From: JBKQHQ01 sp052148715
GTDB lineage: Bacteria > Pseudomonadota > Alphaproteobacteria > Rhizobiales > Xanthobacteraceae
Reading direction: 5' to 3'
DNA: 26,040 bases
NCBI GenBank assembly: GCA_052148715.1
Contig: JBKQHQ010000016.1
Coordinates: 1-26,040 of the forward strand
The translations under genes and the position numbers were made by a program. Below are positions 16,107-23,972 of this stretch, piece by piece. The notes below the pieces were generated by a model. That model saw only the letters and a list, made by a program, of their open reading frames with translations. It was not told the origin of the DNA and did not search any database. How positions within the stretch are numbered: the stretch's first letter is position 1; each line of letters begins with the position of its first letter.

Positions 16107-16241
16107 ATGCGACTGTTAAGAATCGCGCCAACTAAAATTTCATCGGGGAGCATCGTTTTGCCAGTATTGGGAACCCTCCTGATACTCACTCTGCTCATCG
16201 CGATCATGAATCTTGGGTTCAACGGATTTCCGAAGCCGTAG
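16107..16241 (+). CDS. Tiny single-helix membrane protein (44 residues)
   Basis: The ATG at 16107 is preceded by a strong GGGAGGA site (16094-16100) with good spacing. The product begins MRLLRIAPTKISSG, has one strongly hydrophobic segment (IVLPVLGTLLILTLLIAIM, about residues 15-33) and ends NLGFNGFPKP. This is the layout of a small single-pass membrane protein with a basic N-terminus. No homologous family is recognised. It is divergent from the small gene at 15802-15987. Confidence 0.5.
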   Translation: MRLLRIAPTKISSGSIVLPVLGTLLILTLLIAIMNLGFNGFPKP

Positions 16242-16322
16242 TAGGACAATCCTCCTCGTCGTGTTTGCGATTGCAGCATTCAGCCGCGCCGACCTGTAGG
16301 CCTCCGTTGGCACGCCGGCACC

Positions 16323-16826
16323 CTACCCTTTGCGCATCGTGACTGCGACGATCCTGACGTCGGTGCCCTGGGGCACGATCGAGACCGATTGCCGAGGTCC
16401 GGTTGTTTGCACTGTTAGGTCGGCCGCAAATGCGCCGGCGTCGACACGCGCTTGAATCCGGCCGGCAGTGGCACGACCGGAGACTTGCCCGGTCACATTC
16501 CGGGTCGCCTCGCTCCAGCTGCCTGATAGGGAACCACCTTGACTCTCGACTGTGCTGCTCACCTCGAAGCGATAACTGTCGCTCGCGCATAAGAGCTGCT
16601 GCTGAAGCGTGGTGCCGCTGCCGCCGACGGAGTAGGTGGCCCGGCAGCGGACGCGCTCGCTCGTGCCGTCCTGTAATTCGATCCTGCCATCGCCGGACCA
16701 CGAGCCGGCCATGCCGGCAAATGGCGCCGGTTGGGCGTGAACACTCGGCGCAATCAGACAAAACCCGATGACAAGCGCAGCTCCCGCGACAGCGCGAATG
16801 AAGGGTCTTGTTGCTCGCAAGCGCAT
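16323..16826 (-). CDS. Exported protein of unknown function
   Basis: 167 residues with a signal peptide (about 1-31, ending PSVHAQ). The mature part is beta-rich: FAGMAGSWSGDGRIELQDGT, then an RCRATYSVGG...LQQQLLCAS segment, a GGSLSGSWSEATRNVTGQVSG repeat of the same SGSW theme, and a VDAGAFAADLTV C-terminal strand region. The W-S-G and R-C-x-A-T-Y pattern with two cysteines (about 59 and 80) suggests a lipocalin/avidin-like small barrel, known from many uncharacterised rhizobial exported proteins, but this is inference. An AGGAGGAGG site precedes the ATG, giving high confidence in the start. Confidence 0.75.
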   Translation of the reverse strand: MRLRATRPFIRAVAGAALVIGFCLIAPSVHAQPAPFAGMAGSWSGDGRIELQDGTSERVRCRATYSVGGSGTTLQQQLLCASDSYRFEVSSTVESQGGSLSGSWSEATRNVTGQVSGRATAGRIQARVDAGAFAADLTVQTTGPRQSVSIVPQGTDVRIVAVTMRKG

Positions 16827-17172
16827 GACCTCCTCCTATGTGAGAGGGCAGATCGGCGACAGTGCCGAGGCTGACGATGGACAAATCCGCCGATCATTAC
16901 AACGCGCCCGGCCCCCAATCGAATTGGAGGCCTCCGCGCCGTGGAAACGAGCTGAGATCGACGGGCACCTATCGCTGAATTCGAGCAGGTTTGCGAGCAA
17001 GGCACGCTTCCATCGGTCACCAATCATTGTCGCGCAGATTTGCATGAAGCGCCGGGAAAATCGATTTTCTTGCGCGGAGCAAATGAGCTAAGTGTTCGCC
17101 TTCAGGACGGCCGCGCGCTTTCTGGCATCGTATCAATATGTTTGGCCCAAGCCTCGGAAGTGCAGAGCTGGG
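16827..17172. other. Intergenic stretch without recognisable features
   Basis: Between the exported protein gene (start 16826) and the end of the small membrane protein gene (17173), both on the minus strand. It must contain the promoter of the 16323-16826 gene near 16840-16900. I see no RNA gene, repeat or convincing small reading frame in it. Confidence 0.4.
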
Positions 17173-17520
17173 TTAGTCCTTTTCCGTCGCGCCGTCTCCC
17201 ACGACCTGAAGCTCCAGTTTGCTGATAAACTCGGCTCTAAGCGCCTCTTCGTTTTCTATTGTGGCCGAAATCTGCTTCAAGGTCGTCGTATTCGATCCGA
17301 AAATGACGGTGCCTCCCAGAACAATCGAGATCGCCGCGATCACTGCCACCGGATCGAATGGGATTGCCCCCAGCAATATCGCCGATGTCCATATTCCTCC
17401 GGCCGCGATGGCGACCTTTGCCATCAGTATGATCTTCCGACATCTCTCTCTGGCCTCGGCAAGCTCCTCAATGTGCCCCTCGAGATGCGAGATTTGATCG
17501 CGCAGGTCACGATCCGACAT
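17173..17520 (-). CDS. Hypothetical membrane protein with N-terminal coiled coil
   Basis: 115 residues. Residues 1-28 (MSDRDLRDQISHLEGHIEELAEAR) form an amphipathic coiled-coil-like helix, followed by two membrane helices (about 31-52 and 56-76, IILMAKVAIAAGGIWTSAIL and VAVIAAISIVLGGTVIFG), and then a second charged helix (TLKQISATIENEEALRAEFI). The arrangement predicts both ends in the cytoplasm. No family is recognised. An AAGGG site lies upstream of the ATG. It is separated from other genes by gene-free stretches on both sides. Confidence 0.7.
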   Translation of the reverse strand: MSDRDLRDQISHLEGHIEELAEARERCRKIILMAKVAIAAGGIWTSAILLGAIPFDPVAVIAAISIVLGGTVIFGSNTTTLKQISATIENEEALRAEFISKLELQVVGDGATEKD

Positions 17521-18233
17521 GAGATATACCCTTGACCTCGGCTCGCTGCGGACGCGATCACGCCGAGAATTAACGGAACAATGGAATTTTCATTGCGGTC
17601 TTCGCAAATAGCGAAAACGCAAGGAGCCGAAACGCGGCACCAGGGGCAGCCCTATCCGTGATCCCAGTTTATTTGCCGGCGCAACGTGTGTCACTGCCGG
17701 CTCGAAATGAATACCGGCTGCACCCTAAGCAAAGAACCCCAGCTTGCGGTCGCAAGGCTGGGGTTCTCTGGCTCGGATACGGGGCGACATATGTATCCAA
17801 CCAGCGCAATGCTATTCCTTCAGCGGACGTTCGGTCCAATTACAAATCGGTAATGGATCCCGCCCTCTGTGCGGATGCTTGGACTTGAGCGGCAAGCCGG
17901 TGTTGGCCGAACCAATTGTCGGCCGGCAAAGCACTTGCGGTCGATTCGAGGGGACCGAGATGATCCGCAGTTGATCACCTATTCTTCGACGGGCTAGCCG
18001 GAACGGCTGTCAAACTTTGCGATTACCGCCGAATATCCACCGAGAGATCGCGGGCAGGCGTCTGGAGCTTCAATCGAGACCGCCCCGTGCAATGTTGTTA
18101 TGGCGGTACGATTAGGCTTCCGAAAAACAGGCGCGATTGGAGATAAGGCTGAAGCTGTTGCGTTACGCTCAATGGCCGTGCATGAGTGCCGGGTGCCGAT
18201 TGTTGCAAGCTCGATCGATTCTAGGAGTTTGAA
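17521..18233. other. Gene-poor intergenic stretch
   Basis: This 713-base stretch separates two unrelated small genes. It holds the strong hairpin at 17733-17767 and a 76-codon open frame (17744-17974) overlapping that hairpin, for which I find no start signal. Codon usage is less G/C-biased than in neighbouring genes, compatible with non-coding or decayed sequence. No tRNA, insertion sequence or repeat array was seen. Confidence 0.4.
17733..17767. terminator. Strong hairpin in the intergenic region
   Basis: AGAACCCCAGC at 17733-17743 pairs with GCTGGGGTTCT at 17757-17767, and the stem continues through TTGC/GCAA with a single bulged base to a tiny GGTC loop. Such stems serve as rho-independent terminators in Bradyrhizobium-like genomes, but no annotated gene ends immediately before it on either strand. 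It could terminate an unrecognised small RNA, or be the remnant of one. Confidence 0.5.
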
Positions 18234-18389
18234 ATGCATCTCACCATCGGTCATATCGCGCCGATCGTCGCCCTTCTCGCCGGCATTTTGATCCTGATCA
18301 TGCCGAGGCTGTTGAACTACATCGTCGCCTTCTACCTCATCGTGATAGGCTTGGTGGGGCTCAATGGCATCCACCATTTCATAAGGTGA
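18234..18389 (+). CDS. DUF3096 family small membrane protein
   Basis: 51 residues starting MHLTIGHIAPIVALLAGILI and continuing LIMPRLLNYIVAFYLIVIGL. This matches the pattern of DUF3096 (short two-helix protein with LTxGHIAPxxxLxAGILILIxPRLLNYIVA). The AGGAG site at 18223-18227 is well placed. Both hydrophobic segments (about 8-22 and 27-44) are predicted membrane helices. Function is unknown; the family is common in alphaproteobacteria, often near stress or envelope genes. It converges with the phasin gene; a perfect hairpin lies between them. Confidence 0.88.
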   Translation: MHLTIGHIAPIVALLAGILILIMPRLLNYIVAFYLIVIGLVGLNGIHHFIR

Positions 18390-18509
18390 GGCGGGTTGGC
18401 GCTTTTCGTTGCGTCCCAAGCAAACGCCGATTAAGCGCGGCTTCGTCACCGGCCTTGCGACGGAAGTCTGCCTAGCTGGAAGCCGATCGATGCGCGGCGC
18501 TTCCGGCTC

Positions 18510-18538
18510 GATCGCGAGCGAAGTGCGAGCTCGCGATC
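18510..18538. terminator. Perfect 10-bp inverted repeat between convergent genes
   Basis: GATCGCGAGC at 18510-18519 and GCTCGCGATC at 18529-18538 pair perfectly around a 9-base loop. It lies between the ends of the DUF3096 gene (+) and the phasin gene (-), the position expected for a bidirectional terminator. There is no long T tract on either side. Confidence 0.5.
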
Positions 18539-18610
18539 ATCTGAGCGGTTTGGCGTCGGCGAAATCAATTGCCTCCCGCTCCCCGGCGCTAAGCATCCCC
18601 CCGGCAGCTC

Positions 18611-19135
18611 CTACCGGACCTTGTTGAACACCTTGCTGACGCCGGTCTTGATCGGCTCTGAGGCTTCGGTCGTGACTTTTTGGGCGAGCGCCGTCAGCTC
18701 CTTGGTTTGCTCCGACAGCGTCTCGAACTGCTTGCGGGCGTGGCCGGTCGACAGCTCGATCATCTCCGCGAACGACTTCACGTTCATCAGCCCGGCGGTG
18801 AAATCGAACGCCGCGCTGGTGTTGGCGCGGGCCGTCTCGATCAGCTTGAGGCCATATTCGGTCGCACCCTTGCTGGCCTCGACGTAGGTGGTCTCCAGCA
18901 CGTCGGTCGCCTCCTCAGCGGCCGTCTTCAGCTTTCCATACGACTCCTTCGCCTGCGACATGCCCTTTTCAGCCAACTCGCGGAAAGCAGCGGGTACTTC
19001 CATTTTCGGCAGGTCCAACTTCGGCGCCTCGAAGTGCTGCGAACCGAGCCTGGGGCTCTCGATCTCCTGGTCGAATGCTGCGCCGAGGGACACAGCGGGT
19101 TTGGTGTTCTGTTTGATCGTTGACGACTCTGCCAT
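18611..19135 (-). CDS. Phasin family protein (polyhydroxyalkanoate granule-associated)
   Basis: 174 residues, mostly amphipathic helix. The segment MEVPAAFRELAEKGMSQAKESY, followed by KLKTAAEEATDVLETTY and the LMNVKSFAEMIELSTGHARKQFE block, is the Phasin_2 pattern typical of Bradyrhizobium and Rhodopseudomonas. Phasins coat PHA granules and control their number and size. The N-terminal 45 residues are low in hydrophobicity and carry no signal peptide, as expected. The start is ATG 19135 with an AGGAGA site; longer in-frame starts lack it. No PHA synthase or depolymerase is adjacent, so it is a stand-alone gene. Confidence 0.92.
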   Translation of the reverse strand: MAESSTIKQNTKPAVSLGAAFDQEIESPRLGSQHFEAPKLDLPKMEVPAAFRELAEKGMSQAKESYGKLKTAAEEATDVLETTYVEASKGATEYGLKLIETARANTSAAFDFTAGLMNVKSFAEMIELSTGHARKQFETLSEQTKELTALAQKVTTEASEPIKTGVSKVFNKVR

Positions 19136-19376
19136 TACTTTTCTCCTGAGGGGATGGGGCATCCGGCATGTCCGCACCGCCCAATCGGTCTGAGCGCTGG
19201 ATACGCAACAAACTGCCACCACGGTGCCGGCCTTTGACTGGTTAGCACACGTCTCCTCGAATTCATATCGCGTTCCGAGTAACTTCTGCGAAGCAGGCGG
19301 TATTTAGTTACTCAAAACCTTCGGGCGCCAAACCGAGCTGGCGGAAGAACCTTGGAAGGCGGAATACCCCATAACG

Positions 19377-19613
19377 TCAAACGGGCTTCCCGCCGGTCGG
19401 ACGCGGCGCAAGAGGCGCGGTATGGCTCTTATGAACGACCACCAGAAAGTCTGATTCCCTCTGGTGGCCGCATCGGCAGGTCTTCGTGGCACCGCACGAA
19501 CTCGGCGGCACGTGGTTGGTGGCGTTCTGGCGGCATCCTGACACATTGCACACAAACCCAATTGAGAAATTGGGATGGTATTTTGTCCAATTGCCGAAGA
19601 TGAGGATATCCAT
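19377..19613 (-). CDS. Possible small cysteine-rich protein (78 residues)
   Basis: The reading frame from ATG 19613 begins MDILIFGNWTKYHPNFSIGF and has cysteines and histidines spaced as in a small zinc-binding module: VCNVSGC, then SSCGATKTCRCGH. It ends PLAPRPTGGKPV. Third-position G/C is moderately high, compatible with coding. However, there is no convincing ribosome binding site, overlapping frames of similar length exist on both strands, and I recognise no family. It may instead be part of decayed sequence in this gene-poor region. Confidence 0.3.
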   Translation of the reverse strand: MDILIFGNWTKYHPNFSIGFVCNVSGCRQNATNHVPPSSCGATKTCRCGHQRESDFLVVVHKSHTAPLAPRPTGGKPV

Positions 19614-20071
19614 GTCGCCCTGTTGCTGGCGCACGCGACGCCAGCGCGGCTGCGCGGCGTCTCGTCAGGGCGGTGCGGCGGCCGATCCGAATCGGCAGTC
19701 GGCCAGCCGAGGTCGGTGCAAGCGTTGACCTCGCGCTCGGCGCGCCGCAGGGCTACTCCCGCCCCCTGCCCATGGGCGCCGATGCCGCTATGTATGCGAC
19801 CGAGCGTTGCCGTGCGGTTCGCCTCGCGGGCGAGCCGCAGATCCTCGCGGCGGCGTGCTGCCTGGCCAGCGCGATCCCACTGGCTTGGCGGTACAGAGGG
19901 ACGGCGGCTCCATCTCGACAAGGCGACCCCCGACATCCTATACGAGCGTGCTACGACGCTCGTTCAGGCCCTCAGCTAGCCCCGGACGATCGTCAAGACC
20001 ATGCATCGCGGCAAGAAACCGACGCGAGATCGGTGCCGCACCGATGTGCATCGGCGGGGGGAGATGCGGCC
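19614..20071. other. Gene-poor stretch, possibly decayed coding sequence
   Basis: Between the possible small gene (19377-19613) and the lipoprotein gene. High-GC reading frames exist in several phases, for example one ending HLDKATPDILYERATTLVQALS near 19979, which looks protein-like, but no intact gene with a start signal is evident. It may be a degenerate gene or simply GC-rich spacer. Confidence 0.3.
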
Positions 20072-20497
20072 ATGCGAAGGGTCGTCCTATTTGCCGCGAT
20101 GATGCTCTGCGGTTGCGCCTCCTCCCCACCCCTGCCCTCGCCTACACCCCAATCTCAGAGCCCAACCGATGTGCGGCCGCTTACCGCCACCGAGAAGGCC
20201 GCTCTAAGGATGTCCTTGGCCAGCGGCATGAAGAATCCCGGCGCGATGCAATTCCGCTGGATGCCGGTCGCCTCCGTCAGCGGAAGCGCGACCGCGGACT
20301 ATTGCGCCTTGATCAATGGCAAACCATTCCGCGCGGTCATCAACCGGAACAGCAAAGGCGAGTTCGACAGCGGCAAGATCATCCGCATTCAGGAAGACGA
20401 CGCTGGCAGCGACGCCTGGGTTACAGAAGACATCAACAAAAACATGCGGGACTTCTGTCAGCGTGCCGGTTACAGCGATTTCAGCCAGGCACACTGA
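20072..20497 (+). CDS. Small lipoprotein of unknown function
   Basis: 141 residues with a lipoprotein signal: MRRVVLFAAMMLCGCASS, where the LCGC lipobox places the lipidated cysteine at residue 15. A proline/serine linker (PPLPSPTPQSQSP) follows. The mature domain has ATEKAALRMSLASGMKNPGAMQFRWMPV, YCALINGKPF and a C-terminal segment with a cysteine (MRDFCQRAGY). This resembles uncharacterised rhizobial lipoproteins with a YCxLINxK core. The start is ATG 20072 with a GGGGGGAG site; longer in-frame starts upstream lack support. It converges with the MocR gene, 216 bases apart. Confidence 0.8.
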   Translation: MRRVVLFAAMMLCGCASSPPLPSPTPQSQSPTDVRPLTATEKAALRMSLASGMKNPGAMQFRWMPVASVSGSATADYCALINGKPFRAVINRNSKGEFDSGKIIRIQEDDAGSDAWVTEDINKNMRDFCQRAGYSDFSQAH

Positions 20498-20713
20498 AAA
20501 TCGGCCGATACACCGCCGAATGATTTTGGCCGGCTCCGAAGAGGCTGATCAACAACGGAGCCAGACCAACGAGATCAATTCTCGCCTTTCGGCCAGAAAG
20601 ATTGATATCCCTCGGGTTGATAATCGGCGCCCAGCATCAAGCCGTTGATGATTTGTTGCGCGATCACGGATAGCTCTCCCGCGCTTGATTACCGCCGTAT
20701 TGGTATAGGTTTG

Positions 20714-22255
20714 CTACGCGCCAAGTGCGTGAGCGAGCGATTGGGTCGCCGCGACGATGGCCTTCTCGTCGACTGCGGCATAGCCGAGGACCAGGGCGCC
20801 GCCGTTTCGACGATCCGCATAGAAATTCGACAGGGGCGGCGCAATGATGCGGCAGCTTGCCGCCCGCCGGGAAGCTTCGTCGTCACCAAGTCGTTCTTTG
20901 ATCTCGGGTGTGAGGTGGCCGAGCAAGTGAATCCCAGCGTTGTCGGGGCGGACCGTCAAAACGTGAGACAGGTGCTTCTCGGCCGCTTCGACGAGCGCGG
21001 CTTGGCGATTGCGATAGATGGAGCGCATTCTGCGCACGTGGGCGGAAAAGAAGCCCTCGCGTATGAACGTATCGACGATCGGCTGCGGCAGGATCGGCGG
21101 CTGCAAATCAAGCCCGGCTCTGGCAAGCGCAAAGTGATCGGCGATGCGCGGCGGCACCACCAGATAGCCGAGCCGTAAGGAAGGAAAGAGGACCTTCGAG
21201 AAGGTGCCGACATAGATGACGCGCTCGCCGCCATCGAGACTGCGCAGTGCCGCGGGAGATCGGCCGCTGTAGCGAAATTCGTGGTCGTAGTCGTCCTCGA
21301 TGATCCAGCTCTCGACCTCGGCCGCGAACGCGAGCAGCTCCAGCCGGCGCGGCAGCGACATCGTGACGCCAAGCGGATATTGATGCGATGGCGCGACCGC
21401 GATCATCCGCGGGGTCGGGCCAGCGGCGACACCGGCCGCGACCGACAGGCCTTCGCCATCGACCGGAACAGGAACTACGATCGTGTCGTTGGCAGACAGC
21501 GCGGCGCGCAATCCGGGATAGGTAGGATCCTCGACCCATACCGGATCTTGCGGATCGAGCAACAGACGCGCAGCCATATCCACGCCATTCTGGGCTCCCG
21601 TCGTGATGATCACGTCCTCGGGCCTGCACTCGATCATTCTGGCTGTGCGCAGGTAGGTGCAAATGGTCTCGCGCAGCGGCAAGTAACCGCACGGATCCGA
21701 CTGCGTGAGCAGCGCCTGCGGCGGACGGCGCCATATCCGCGAAACCCTCTCCCACGTCTCGAAGGGAAACAGCGAGACATCGGGCAATGACGGCGCGAAG
21801 GCCTTGTAAGGCTCGCGCTGCGCCGGCATTGCCAAGGTGAGAGCCCGGCCGCGCCGCGAAAGACCGAGCTCACAACTGTTTTTCTGCGGCGCCGGCCACG
21901 ATCCATCGGGCAACATCACGTCTTCAGGCAGCATATCGGCCACGTACGTGCCCGATCCGGTGCGCCCTTCGAGGTACCCCTCTGCAACTAGTTGCTCGAA
22001 TGCGCCCAAGACGGTGTTCCGCGAGCAGCCAAGCTCCTGCGCCAGAATACGCGTGGCGGGCAGCCGCGTCCCAGCCGGCAGGCGGCGACCGATTATTGCC
22101 TGCCGCAGCTGTTGATACAGCTGTAGCCACAAAGAGGTTGTCGACTGTGGGTCCAACCAAAAGTCGGCGAGCACGGCGAGGCTCGCCCGCTTCGCCCGTT
22201 CTTTAGGCCCTACTTTTCGAGCGCGCTCGTTGTTGCTCGTACCTTCGCTTTGCAT
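20714..22255 (-). CDS. MocR/PdxR-type regulator (GntR wHTH fused to PLP aminotransferase-like domain)
   Basis: 513 residues. A GntR winged helix (about 38-107, with LWLQLYQQLRQAIIGRRLPAG and LAQELGCSRNTVLGAFEQLV) is joined to a fold-type I aminotransferase domain (about 145-513). PLP-binding residues are present: the Schiff-base lysine K354 in TFSKVLFPSLRLGY, the DDYDHEF motif near 321-327 and R361. MocR proteins control amino-acid, GABA, taurine or pyridoxine genes and usually need PLP. The start ATG 22255 was chosen because it begins just before the wHTH; a start at 22348 adds 31 unlike residues. It is divergent from the alcohol dehydrogenase gene, its probable target. Confidence 0.92.
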   Translation of the reverse strand: MQSEGTSNNERARKVGPKERAKRASLAVLADFWLDPQSTTSLWLQLYQQLRQAIIGRRLPAGTRLPATRILAQELGCSRNTVLGAFEQLVAEGYLEGRTGSGTYVADMLPEDVMLPDGSWPAPQKNSCELGLSRRGRALTLAMPAQREPYKAFAPSLPDVSLFPFETWERVSRIWRRPPQALLTQSDPCGYLPLRETICTYLRTARMIECRPEDVIITTGAQNGVDMAARLLLDPQDPVWVEDPTYPGLRAALSANDTIVVPVPVDGEGLSVAAGVAAGPTPRMIAVAPSHQYPLGVTMSLPRRLELLAFAAEVESWIIEDDYDHEFRYSGRSPAALRSLDGGERVIYVGTFSKVLFPSLRLGYLVVPPRIADHFALARAGLDLQPPILPQPIVDTFIREGFFSAHVRRMRSIYRNRQAALVEAAEKHLSHVLTVRPDNAGIHLLGHLTPEIKERLGDDEASRRAASCRIIAPPLSNFYADRRNGGALVLGYAAVDEKAIVAATQSLAHALGA

Positions 22256-22633
22256 ACGGCAGTATCCCGGCATCCGAAGAATCGCGACCGAGCAGGTTCG
22301 CCTCCACGCTGCCGGTCCTTCTTGACGCCTTCTTCGATCAATTGGCAACCCTAAGCTACCAAAGTGATCTTAATACTTAGCACAACTTAGCAAGCCTTGT
22401 GCCAAGGCTGATTCGTCATCCCCCTACGGAGCCTGCTCAAATGAAGAGCAAGAATGGATCAATAATTGCGCGTCAACAGAGGTTTCAAGGCGCGCATGCG
22501 GCAACGCGTAATATCGAATGAGACTACCGAAGGCCGCGCCTTGATCCCGGTCGACGGGGCTGCTTCTCTCGACGATATGGACGTCGAGCCGCGGATTCTC
22601 TGCCGCGGCAGAGGTGTCGGAGAATTATGACGC
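22256..22633. promoter_or_regulatory. Divergent control region of the MocR and dehydrogenase genes
   Basis: This 378-base region must hold both promoters. Two direct repeats ACTTAGCA at 22375-22382 and 22385-22392 start 10 bases apart, one helical turn, and the inverted form CTAAGC occurs just upstream around 22351. An inverted repeat AGCCTT-5-AAGGCT lies at 22393-22409. MocR regulators typically bind phased direct repeats, so this cluster is a candidate operator. Confidence 0.45.
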
Positions 22634-23743
22634 ATGATGACGCAGGCAGCCGTGTTTCGCACCCCGGGGGCGGCGCTGACCATCGAGGCCATCGAGCTCG
22701 ATCGGCCGGGTCCGAGTGAGGCGCTCGTGCGGGTCGCCGCTGTCGGGCTCTGCCGGACCGACTATCACGTGATGCGCGGCGAGCGCCGGGTTGCCATGCG
22801 ACCGATGGTCCTCGGCCATGAGGCCGCCGGCGTGGTCGAGGACGTCGGCACCGAGGTGACAGGAATTGGGGTCGGCGATCATGTCGTGCTCACCTTCATC
22901 CCAGCGTGTGGCCGCTGCCGCTGGTGCCGGCAAGGCCTGCATCATCTTTGCGCCGAAGCCGTGCGCATCACCCACGGTCCACAGTTGGACGGAACCTTCC
23001 GTCGCCGCGACCGGGAGGGTCACGATGTCGGCGCGTTCTGCATGATCGGCGCCTTCAGCGAGCGCACGGTCGTCGATCAGGCGTCCGTCGTTGTGATCGA
23101 TCGCGATATTCCGCTCGACCTGGCGGGGCTCGTCGCGTGCGGCGTGCCGGCGGGCGTCGGGGCAGCGCGGCATCGCGCGCGGGTGAAACCCGGCGATAGC
23201 GTGCTCGTTGTCGGCGTCGGCGGCGATGGCATGAATGTCGTGCAGGGGGCCCGCCTGTGCGGCGCCTCGCCGATCATCGCGGCCGACATCGTTCCGGCAA
23301 AGCTTGAGTGGGCGCGCGGGTTCGGCGCGACCCACGGCGTAAAAGCGGAGGGCGAAGCGCTGACCCGCGCGGTAATCGAGCTGACCGACGGAGTGGGCGT
23401 CGACCACGCGTTCGTCTGCATCGACCCGCCTTCGACCCTGCTTCCGGCATTTCGCGCCACGGCAAAGGCCGGCAATGTGGTGGTGATGGCGCTCACGCCC
23501 GACACGGTGACAGAGATCAAGATCCCGCCGCTCGAGCTGTTCGCCACCCAGAAAGCGATCATGGGGGCGGTCTACGGTTTCGCAAGTCCGCGGCTGCAGA
23601 TCCCCGACCTGCTCGCGCTCTATCGCCGGGGCGAGCTGAAGCTCAAGGAGCTGATCACGCGAACCTATACCCTTCAAGATGTCAATCTCGGCTACGCCGA
23701 CCTGGACGCAGGCAAGAACCTTCGCGGCGTTATCGTCTTCTGA
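22634..23743 (+). CDS. Zinc-dependent alcohol dehydrogenase (MDR superfamily)
   Basis: 369 residues. Catalytic zinc ligands are C40 (GLCRTDYH), H62-E63 (LGHEAAG) and C169 (ACGVPAG). Structural zinc cysteines are C92, C95, C98 and C106 (ACGRCRWCRQ...HHLC). The Rossmann motif GVGGDG (about 194-199) ends in D218, pointing to NAD rather than NADP. The overall pattern resembles class III/NDMA-type long-chain alcohol dehydrogenases. It would oxidise an alcohol or thiol adduct in the cytosol; the substrate is unknown. The start ATG (22634) is followed directly by a second ATG; GGAG at 22619-22622 is 11 bases upstream. It is transcribed divergently from the MocR regulator, which probably controls it. 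Confidence 0.93.
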   Translation: MMTQAAVFRTPGAALTIEAIELDRPGPSEALVRVAAVGLCRTDYHVMRGERRVAMRPMVLGHEAAGVVEDVGTEVTGIGVGDHVVLTFIPACGRCRWCRQGLHHLCAEAVRITHGPQLDGTFRRRDREGHDVGAFCMIGAFSERTVVDQASVVVIDRDIPLDLAGLVACGVPAGVGAARHRARVKPGDSVLVVGVGGDGMNVVQGARLCGASPIIAADIVPAKLEWARGFGATHGVKAEGEALTRAVIELTDGVGVDHAFVCIDPPSTLLPAFRATAKAGNVVVMALTPDTVTEIKIPPLELFATQKAIMGAVYGFASPRLQIPDLLALYRRGELKLKELITRTYTLQDVNLGYADLDAGKNLRGVIVF

Positions 23744-23972
23744 CAACGATCATGTTGCGGGCGGAATTGTCGACCGGTTGAGCGCACGCTTGGAGCCCGA
23801 AACCACGCCCCATTGACGCAGGCCGGTGCGCCGATCTCGGCGCACGCGTCTCGGCTCCTAAATTTCGGACATTCCGACCATTATCGATGGTATGCTTGCG
23901 CGGCCGGCCGAGACGTGCGCGGCCGACGGACCGCGCGACGGAATAGTGGCGCAGGTGGAACGGAGGTAGGTC

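Noticed and set aside
17744..17974. A 76-codon cysteine-containing open frame ending CGRFEGTEMIRS
   Set aside because: It begins inside the strong hairpin, has no ribosome binding site and no recognisable family. It remains possible as a decayed gene.
22625..23746. Long minus-strand open frame opposite the alcohol dehydrogenase (373 codons)
   Set aside because: It mirrors the dehydrogenase frame in high-GC DNA; no domain and no plausible start signal.
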